From Chloroflexota bacterium (GTDB lineage: Bacteria; Chloroflexota; Anaerolineae; Anaerolineales; Villigracilaceae), in the NCBI GenBank assembly GCA_023459215.1, contig JAEWVF010000068.1:1-19185 (forward strand): 19,185 bases of DNA, written 5' to 3'. Below are positions 13,953 to 19,185 of this stretch, in pieces. How positions within the stretch are numbered: position 1 is the first letter of the stretch; each line of letters begins with the position of its first letter. The notes beneath the pieces were generated by a model that saw nothing but the letters and a program-made list of their open reading frames with translations, did not search any database and had not been told where the DNA came from. The position numbers and the translations under genes were made by a program.

Positions 13953-16787
13953 ATGGAGAATTCAATATCTGAATTTCAGCCCCATTGGGCGGATAACATA
14001 CACAGGATAGCTGTTTTGCTTCAAAAAGCTAATACGGAGTCGCCGGTTATTATTGTGATTGGCGCAGAAGACCGTCTGATTGAGAAGGATGTCTTGCATT
14101 TGCTTTCTGATGAACTAGGAAAATTGCATAAAATTGGTCGGTTTGTATTCCAGCCTGAAGGGTTAGCTATCACCGATCATTTGCGTCAGTTTGCTAGTGG
14201 GTATTTTAAGGCCGTTTTGGTTAGTGGCTTGGGAGAATTATCGGATATCGAACGACATAAAGCCATTATGACTTTAAACCGTGCCCGCGATGTGCTCAAA
14301 CAATTTGGTTGTTCGGTAATTGTTTCAACGCCCCGCCAATTTCTTCCGGAACTTGCTAGAACTGCGGGGGATTTCTATGATGTGCGCAGCGGGGTTTTTC
14401 AATTTTCGGATTCTGGTCGACAATCAATCAACGAACGGATTAATGAATTACGCCCAAGTTATTTGAAAAGTATTATTAATCTGTTTTCCATCGTAGGGTT
14501 GGGGCAAATTTTTACCGGGCCAAAGGCTCCTAAAATTGACCTTGAAACGATTTTTGTTACGCCTGCGATTACCGCTTTATCTGTGTCGGAAGAAACTCTG
14601 GAAGAATCTCCAGAATTGGAAACGGAACGGCTGCTTTATCGGCAGTTGTTGCGCCCAGGTCAAAAAGCCGTTCTGGTGGGTACACCTGGCGCAGGCAAGA
14701 GTATGCTGCTCAAATACTTGGCTGTAATTTTGGCCAAGGGGCCGGCCTCGGTTTCGCAAAACCTGAAAATCGAAGCGGTGATTGACCGTTTGCCAATCTT
14801 GGTGCCGCTCTCGGCCATCTCAACTGCTTTGCAAGGTGAGCCAAAAGCCCCCCTTGCTGATTATTTCCCGGAATATTTTAGCAGCCGCGAGTTTGGGACT
14901 CAGGCTGATCTGTCCAATTTGTTTGAACAGGAACTGGAAGCAGGGAATGCCGTGGTCATGTTGGACGGGTTGGATGAGATTGCCACGCTTGAGCAGCGGC
15001 AATTGATGGTCCAACGCATTCATGAACTGGTTCTCCGTTATCCCAAAAACGTTTACCTGGTGACCAGCCGAATTGCCGGGTATGAAAAAAATCCCCTGCC
15101 CTCAGATTTCCAACGCCTGACCTTGGCGCCTCTGGATAAGAAACAACGCCGCAGTATTATTGACGGTTGGATCAAAACCGCCATTGAAAACACGCGTGAG
15201 GCCGAACAATCCGCCCGCGACCTGATGGATATTCTTGAAAATGATGAGAATATTGGCCCGGTGGCCTCCAATCCGCTTTTGTTGACAGTGTTGATCCAGA
15301 TTTACTTGCGCGGGCGTTACCTGCCCAGCCGGCGGGGTGACCTGTATCGCCAGGCCACCCTGGCCCTGGCCGAAACCTGGAATATGGGGCGCAGCGTTTC
15401 TGGTCGACCTTTGGTGAACCAATCGGATTCATTTTTCCTGGATGAACGCAAATTGACCGAGCTGCTTGGGCCGGTGGCCTATTGGCTGCATACCCATTCT
15501 GAAGAGAACCAGATTGCGCAGGATAGGCTGGCCGATATGCTGGCCAGCGTGTTGAAAGATACACAGCGTCTTTCTGAAATGGAAGCCCAAAAAGAGGCCA
15601 GGGATTTTCTCGAGACCGTCGAAGAGCGCAGCGGGTTGATTGTTCAACAGCAAAAAGGCTATTATGCCTTTATCCACCGCAGTTTCCAGGAATATCTGGC
15701 CGCCTGTTATCTGGCTGTGCGCAGGAATATCAATGAAATTGCCCTGGGATTGCTCAACGACCCAAAATGGGAAGAAGTCTTGGTTATGGTGGCAGATATT
15801 TTGCAGGGCGAATATCTCGAAGATTACATCAAGGCCCTCTATACCCATTCTTTATCAGCGCCACAGGGCATGTCAGGCATTCTGATTGCCGCGCGCTGCG
15901 TTAATGCTGCTGGTGGCCATATCCTAAATTCCACTTTGGGGACAGATGTTATCAAAGCCCTAATAAAAAGAATAGAAGATGTGGAAACCCCGCTAGAGAA
16001 AAGACTTCATGGGGGTGAACTGCTGGGCGAATTGGGTGATCCTCGTCTTGGAAAGTCAGTCAAGATACCGGCAGGAATTTTTACGATGGGGGAAAACTTG
16101 CTTGCTGATAACGCTACTGCGCAGGGCGAGTTGCAGAGGCAACTGGAAAGAAGTGCACCTGCACATGAAGTTTTTGTGGCTGAGTTTTATATCGATATGT
16201 ACCCGGTCACACATCAGCAGTATGATAAGTTTATCCGTGCTGGTGGTTATGATCGCCAGGAGTTTTGGGTTGAGGCAGGCTGGGAATGGTTACAGCGCCA
16301 GGAGAATCGCCTGCCGGCTTATTGGGATGTTTACCTCTGGAATCGACCCAATTACCCGGTAATTGGGGTAAGCTGGTATGAGGCAGATGCCTATGCAAAA
16401 TGGGTAGGAGGCCGCTTGCCTACCGAAGCAGAGTGGGAAAAAGCTGCGCGAGGCACGGATTGCCGTTTGTGGCCCTGGGGAAATCAGCCCAAAGAAGATG
16501 TCGCTAATCTGGAGGCCGGAATAGGCCATCTCACACCTGTGGGTATTTATCCGCGAGGAAAAAGCCCTTACGGGGTATTCGATATGGCTGGCAATGTGTG
16601 GGAGTGGACGGCGGACTGGTATGCCCCTTACGATAGGCCGACTGAAAAAAACAATTCTCTTAGAGTGATTCGTGGTGGAGCCTGGAACGTAACCTATCAA
16701 CAGGCCTATTGCACGAACCGCGTTCTCAATGAGCCTGGCGCACGAGTTGGCGCGGTGGGTTTCCGGTGTGTCAAGGACAAAGTGTAA
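13953..16787 (+). CDS. NACHT ATPase with inactive-STAND-like N-terminus and FGE/lectin-fold C-terminus
   Basis: A 944-residue three-part protein. Residues 30-152 form an inactive-STAND-like module (LNRARDVL 108-115; AGDFYDVRSGVF 138-149). Residues 225-600 are a NACHT ATPase: Walker A GTPGAGKS (243-250), Walker B VVMLDGLDE (334-342), SNPLLL (439-444) and the NACHT-type FIHRSFQEYLAA (573-584). Residues 603-700 are a helical linker. Residues 703-942 are an FGE-sulfatase domain (VSWYEADAYAKWVGGRLPTE, DMAGNVWEW, RGGAWN, GFRCV). Of the FGE cysteine pair only C920 is present; the partner position is Y915, so sulfatase-activating chemistry is unlikely and ligand binding likely. NACHT proteins act in antiphage immunity by oligomerising on ligand recognition. 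Its stop overlaps the tmk start. Confidence 0.9.
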   Translation: MENSISEFQPHWADNIHRIAVLLQKANTESPVIIVIGAEDRLIEKDVLHLLSDELGKLHKIGRFVFQPEGLAITDHLRQFASGYFKAVLVSGLGELSDIERHKAIMTLNRARDVLKQFGCSVIVSTPRQFLPELARTAGDFYDVRSGVFQFSDSGRQSINERINELRPSYLKSIINLFSIVGLGQIFTGPKAPKIDLETIFVTPAITALSVSEETLEESPELETERLLYRQLLRPGQKAVLVGTPGAGKSMLLKYLAVILAKGPASVSQNLKIEAVIDRLPILVPLSAISTALQGEPKAPLADYFPEYFSSREFGTQADLSNLFEQELEAGNAVVMLDGLDEIATLEQRQLMVQRIHELVLRYPKNVYLVTSRIAGYEKNPLPSDFQRLTLAPLDKKQRRSIIDGWIKTAIENTREAEQSARDLMDILENDENIGPVASNPLLLTVLIQIYLRGRYLPSRRGDLYRQATLALAETWNMGRSVSGRPLVNQSDSFFLDERKLTELLGPVAYWLHTHSEENQIAQDRLADMLASVLKDTQRLSEMEAQKEARDFLETVEERSGLIVQQQKGYYAFIHRSFQEYLAACYLAVRRNINEIALGLLNDPKWEEVLVMVADILQGEYLEDYIKALYTHSLSAPQGMSGILIAARCVNAAGGHILNSTLGTDVIKALIKRIEDVETPLEKRLHGGELLGELGDPRLGKSVKIPAGIFTMGENLLADNATAQGELQRQLERSAPAHEVFVAEFYIDMYPVTHQQYDKFIRAGGYDRQEFWVEAGWEWLQRQENRLPAYWDVYLWNRPNYPVIGVSWYEADAYAKWVGGRLPTEAEWEKAARGTDCRLWPWGNQPKEDVANLEAGIGHLTPVGIYPRGKSPYGVFDMAGNVWEWTADWYAPYDRPTEKNNSLRVIRGGAWNVTYQQAYCTNRVLNEPGARVGAVGFRCVKDKV

Positions 16788-16968
16788 TGTTTATATCTAT
16801 GGAAGGCCCCGAAGGCTCCGGCAAGACCTCCCATATTCCCCATCTGGTGGCGTTCCTGCGCGAGCAGGGACATACTGTCTTCCCAACCCGCGAACCGAGC
16901 GGAACCTCGATTGGCGAGCAAATCCGCGAGGTGATTCACGACCTGAAGAACGCCGAGATGCATCCGCG
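16787..16968 (+). repeat. Right direct repeat flanking the island (attR-like), rebuilds the tmk 5' end
   Basis: The island's version of the first 182 bases of tmk, colinear with 6181-6362. The start reads ATGTTTATATCTATGGAA against ATGTTCATCACCCTCGAA in the left copy. Identity in the final 44 bases marks where crossover most likely took place. Confidence 0.95.
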
Positions 16969-17413
16969 TACCGAAACGCTGCTCTACCAGGCCGCCCGCG
17001 CCCAGATTGTCGAGCAGGTGCTGCGTCCGCGCCTGGCGGATGGTGAGATTGTGCTCTCGGACCGCTATGCCGATTCGGCGATTGCCTACCAGGGCTACGG
17101 ACACGGCCAGCCGCTGGAGCAGATTCGCCAACTGGTGACGTACGCCACCGGCGGCCTGATCCCCGACCTGACGATCCTGCTCGACCTGGATGTGGAAGTT
17201 GGCCTAAAACGTAAATCCAAACAGGAAGAGTGGAACCGCATGGACGCCTACACGGTTGATTTTCACCGCCGCGTGCGGGCCGGCTACCTGGAGATGGTCG
17301 CCGCCGAACCGGCCCGTTGGCGGGTGGTTGATTCGAGCCAGAAGTGGGATGCGGTGCAGGAAGAATTGCGGAAAGTGATTTTGGAAAAGTTATCCAGCCA
17401 GGTTCATCCTTAA
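16787..17413 (+). CDS. tmk: Thymidylate kinase (dTMP kinase), rebuilt at the island junction
   Basis: A 208-residue dTMP kinase, converting dTMP to dTDP with ATP for DNA synthesis; normally essential. All motifs are intact: P-loop GPEGSGKT (7-14), TREPSGT (34-40), DRY (92-94) and an Arg/Lys-containing LID region (RKSKQEEWNRMDAY, about 142-158). I place the start at 16787, not the in-frame ATG at 16766, because it matches the start of the left copy and AAGGA lies at 16773-16777. Codons 1-60 derive from the island, the rest from the host. Its ATG shares a base with the TAA of the NACHT gene, and no promoter is evident just upstream, so it appears to depend on the island operon. This is the only intact tmk in the window. 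Confidence 0.95.
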   Translation: MFISMEGPEGSGKTSHIPHLVAFLREQGHTVFPTREPSGTSIGEQIREVIHDLKNAEMHPRTETLLYQAARAQIVEQVLRPRLADGEIVLSDRYADSAIAYQGYGHGQPLEQIRQLVTYATGGLIPDLTILLDLDVEVGLKRKSKQEEWNRMDAYTVDFHRRVRAGYLEMVAAEPARWRVVDSSQKWDAVQEELRKVILEKLSSQVHP

Positions 17414-17491
17414 CATTTGACTGTTTTTTTACCACGATGGCAACAAAGGAACACGACGGAAACCCATTTCTTTGGTTTTGCCCCCTTAAGG

Positions 17492-17516
17492 TAGCGCAAG
17501 ATATTATCTTGCGCTA
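17492..17516. repeat. Perfect 11-bp inverted repeat downstream of tmk
   Basis: TAGCGCAAGAT (17492-17502), ATT, ATCTTGCGCTA (17506-17516). It has no T tract, so it is either a weak terminator for tmk, an operator for the following gene (about 50 bases upstream of its start) or a dispersed palindrome. Confidence 0.7.
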
Positions 17517-17565
17517 ACGGGCATCGTCTATTGGGCTGGTGTTGATTTTTTGAAGGAGTGTTGCG

Positions 17566-18186
17566 ATGAAACGAGACTACATCCATAGCATGTTGGGCCA
17601 GAACGAGCACATCCTGCTGGTCACGCGCCAGCACGCTTTTGTGCTGACCAGCGCCATCATCGCTGAAATTGTGGTCGCCCTGGCCGTGATTGTGCTTGGC
17701 ACGGTTGCGGCGCTCAACTTTCCGCTGGCGGCGCTTGCGTACCTGCTGGTGCTGATTCCGCTGGGCAGCATGACCCACGACATCCTGGTCTGGTACAACC
17801 GCCAGTACATCGTCACCAACCGGCGGGTGATTCAGATCAACGGCGTGGTCAACAAAAATGTGGTTGATTCCTCGCTCGAGAAGGTCAACGATGTCAAGAT
17901 GACCCAGTCCTTCTTCGGACGCATGTTCGACTACGGCGATATCGAAATCATGACCGCCAGCGAGTTGGGCGTCAACCTGTTCAAACGCATCGGCGACCCG
18001 GTCAAGTTCAAGACCGCCATGCTGGATGCCAAGGAAAAGATGGGCTTCGACGAAGTTGGCGAACATCCCCGCCGGGCTGAGAACATCCCGGCCTTGATCG
18101 CCGAACTGGATGGCCTGCGCCAGAAGGGCATCCTGAGCGAGACCGAATTCCAGCAGAAGAAGACTGAACTGCTGGCCAAGCTGTAA
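17566..18186 (+). CDS. Membrane protein with bacterial PH-like domain and C-terminal SHOCT motif
   Basis: A 206-residue protein. Two transmembrane helices (about 26-46 and 52-70) are followed by a bacterial PH-like domain (about 75-140) with the typical NRQYIVTNRRVIQINGVV start and a SLEKVNDVK strand, then a linker and a short C-terminal SHOCT-type helix pair (175-206: AELDGLRQKGILSETEFQQKK). SHOCT motifs are found at the ends of many unrelated membrane and phage-related proteins and are thought to mediate oligomerisation. The specific role is unknown. AAGGAG at 17553-17558 fixes the start. Composition is host-like, so it lies outside the island. A strong terminator follows. Confidence 0.88.
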   Translation: MKRDYIHSMLGQNEHILLVTRQHAFVLTSAIIAEIVVALAVIVLGTVAALNFPLAALAYLLVLIPLGSMTHDILVWYNRQYIVTNRRVIQINGVVNKNVVDSSLEKVNDVKMTQSFFGRMFDYGDIEIMTASELGVNLFKRIGDPVKFKTAMLDAKEKMGFDEVGEHPRRAENIPALIAELDGLRQKGILSETEFQQKKTELLAKL

Positions 18187-18204
18187 CCCAATTCTCCGCA
18201 ATGA

Positions 18205-18237
18205 AAAAGGCGCTTCCCGTAATGAGAAGCGCCTTTT
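18205..18237. terminator. Bidirectional terminator between convergent genes
   Basis: Perfect 11-bp stem AAAAGGCGCTT (18205-18215) and AAGCGCCTTTT (18227-18237) with an 11-base loop. The T tract on one strand and A tract on the other allow it to serve both the SHOCT protein gene (plus) and the hydrolase gene (minus, ending at 18256). Confidence 0.85.
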
Positions 18238-18255
18238 GGCTTTAAGGGATGAAAG

Positions 18256-19113
18256 CTATTCTTCACCTTCGTCTGCTGGATCGTTATTTTCGAGCATGTG
18301 TTTGTACAGCGCGCGCAGGTTGCGGCGATGCAGCGGTTCGGCCAGCCCGCCCAGGTGGACGCGGCTCTTGCCGCACTCTTCAATCGCCAACTCATCGAGA
18401 TATTCGAGCGGATTCTTGCGCTTGAGCGCGGTGCGCACGGCTTTGCGCACTGCCGAGAGATAAGCCAGGTTTTCCTTGACGGCAGCTTCGATTTCGCCGC
18501 GCAGGATGATGTCGCCGTGGCCCTGGACGATGTTCTCGAGGCCCATTTTGCCGATTTTCTTGATCGAGCCGGCCAGTTCATCGATGTTGCCGTCGACCAG
18601 GTAGGGCAGGGGCATGAAGGCGTCGCCGGCAAACAGGATGCGGTCTTCCTCGACCAGCACCGAAATGCCATCGTTGCTGTGTCCCATGGCCGCCGAGAGA
18701 ATCAGGTTCTTCTTGCCGACGCGCAGGTTCAGTTCACCCTGGTCAAAGGTCAGGTGTGGCAGGACGATTTTGACCTGTTTGAGGGCTGCATTCTGCTTTT
18801 TGGCGGCTTCGAGCGAGGCCGCGCCTTTTTCGGCCAGCAGGTCGCGGCAGAGTGAATGCGCCAGGATGGTCGCCCCTGGAAAGAAGCAGTTACCCCAGGT
18901 ATGGTCGGCGTGATAGTGGGTATTAATCACGTAGCGTACCTGCAGGTTAAGCTCATGCTCGACAAATTCGCGCATGTTCAGGGTTTCTTCAGGGGTGGCC
19001 AGGGTATCGATCACCACGGCCCATTGCGGCCCGGCAATTACCCCGGCGGTTACCTGAGCGTAAACTTCAGATTGGAACCAAAAAACATTTTCGGAAACGC
19101 GTTCGCGGTGCAT
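18256..19113 (-). CDS. Metallo-beta-lactamase-fold hydrolase
   Basis: A 285-residue cytosolic zinc hydrolase. The five-motif set is present: HYHADH (66-71), H145 in GHSNDG, D164 in FAGDAF and H199 in QGHGD, so two zinc ions are likely bound. The C-terminal 80 residues (about 205-285) form a helical extension. The class includes glyoxalase II, quorum-quenching lactonases and many hydrolases of unknown substrate; nothing here selects one. I start at the ATG complementary to 19111-19113, with GAGGG five bases upstream (complement of 19119-19123), in place of a TTG four codons earlier. Upstream of it (19114-19185) I see no further gene. Confidence 0.9.
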   Translation of the reverse strand: MHRERVSENVFWFQSEVYAQVTAGVIAGPQWAVVIDTLATPEETLNMREFVEHELNLQVRYVINTHYHADHTWGNCFFPGATILAHSLCRDLLAEKGAASLEAAKKQNAALKQVKIVLPHLTFDQGELNLRVGKKNLILSAAMGHSNDGISVLVEEDRILFAGDAFMPLPYLVDGNIDELAGSIKKIGKMGLENIVQGHGDIILRGEIEAAVKENLAYLSAVRKAVRTALKRKNPLEYLDELAIEECGKSRVHLGGLAEPLHRRNLRALYKHMLENNDPADEGEE

Positions 19114-19185
19114 ACAAGCCCTCAAAAGGAGATTGGCTTAAGATAGCATAAATGAGAATCAAAATCAAGATTGTCAGACAACTTT

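Larger units (their letters stand above)
6363..16968 (+). mobile_element. Genomic island inserted in tmk, carrying a nine-gene putative conflict system
   Basis: About 10.6 kb bounded by a 182-base direct repeat of the 5' end of tmk. It splits tmk at codon 61 and rebuilds it at the right junction with its own copy of the 5' part. Much of it is lower in G+C than the flanks (19/60 at 8521-8580 and 12841-12900 versus 39/60 at 3961-4020). All nine genes point the same way and form one apparent operon. No integrase, transposase, relaxase or phage gene is visible inside, so how it moved is unclear: trans-acting recombinase, or homologous integration of a circle carrying a tmk 5' fragment. Confidence 0.85.

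Noticed and set aside
16766..16786. Upstream in-frame ATG for tmk
   Set aside because: The seven extra codons overlap the end of the NACHT-FGE gene and are absent from the left copy, whose start aligns with 16787.
13953..16787. A complete diversity-generating retroelement
   Set aside because: No reverse transcriptase, accessory gene or template repeat could be seen in the window; only the target-like architecture is present.
1..19185. CRISPR array, tRNA or rRNA genes
   Set aside because: I saw no regularly spaced repeats and no cloverleaf or rRNA-like sequence. In particular the island is not next to a tRNA gene, the usual integration site.

Overview
The window looks like a chromosomal segment from a GC-rich, SpoIIIAA/R3H-ATPase-carrying bacterium. 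A Chloroflexota (Anaerolineae-like) host is my best guess from protein style and from the intergenic repeats. This is an impression, not a database result. Hand counts on 60-base lines give 39/60 G+C in the flanking gene at 3961-4020 and 36/60 at 17041-17100, but 19/60 at 8521-8580 and 19/60 at 12841-12900. A low-GC block therefore sits inside a higher-GC chromosome.

Left flank (1-6180) holds ordinary genes: an ABC exporter half-transporter (minus strand), a small cupin, a GNAT acetyltransferase, a SpoIIIAA-like ATPase with an R3H domain behind a structured leader, and a membrane-anchored c-type cytochrome (minus strand). Good hairpin terminators follow the acetyltransferase and the R3H ATPase. 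Right flank (16969-19185) holds the rest of the thymidylate kinase gene tmk, a membrane PH-like/SHOCT protein, a convergent terminator and a metallo-beta-lactamase-fold hydrolase (minus strand).

The central finding is an island of about 10.6 kb (6363-16968) that splits tmk at codon 61. The original promoter-proximal 61 codons remain as a dead fragment at 6181-6366. The island's right end brings a second, slightly different copy of those 182 bases (13 differences), fused in frame to the remainder, so an intact tmk is rebuilt at 16787-17413. Its start codon overlaps the stop codon of the island's last gene, so the essential tmk now appears to be the last cistron of the island's operon.

The island carries one apparent operon of nine genes, mostly overlapping or separated by a few bases. 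In order these are three thymidylate-kinase-like proteins with damaged P-loops (GSGIT, SSILA, GAGTT instead of GSGKT); a dCTP deaminase-like protein in which the catalytic Glu position is Asn and which ends in a coiled coil; two P-loop ATPases; a small protein resembling an inactive STAND module; a third P-loop ATPase; and a 944-residue protein with an inactive-STAND-like N-terminus, a NACHT ATPase and a C-terminal FGE-sulfatase/C-type-lectin-fold domain lacking the FGE cysteine pair. I see no integrase, transposase, reverse transcriptase or nuclease.

My inference is that this is an immune or conflict system built around deoxynucleotide-binding pseudoenzymes that report to ATPases and a NACHT/FGE receptor, inserted so that its expression is tied to the host's own tmk. 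I do not recall a named system with this composition, but I could not search.
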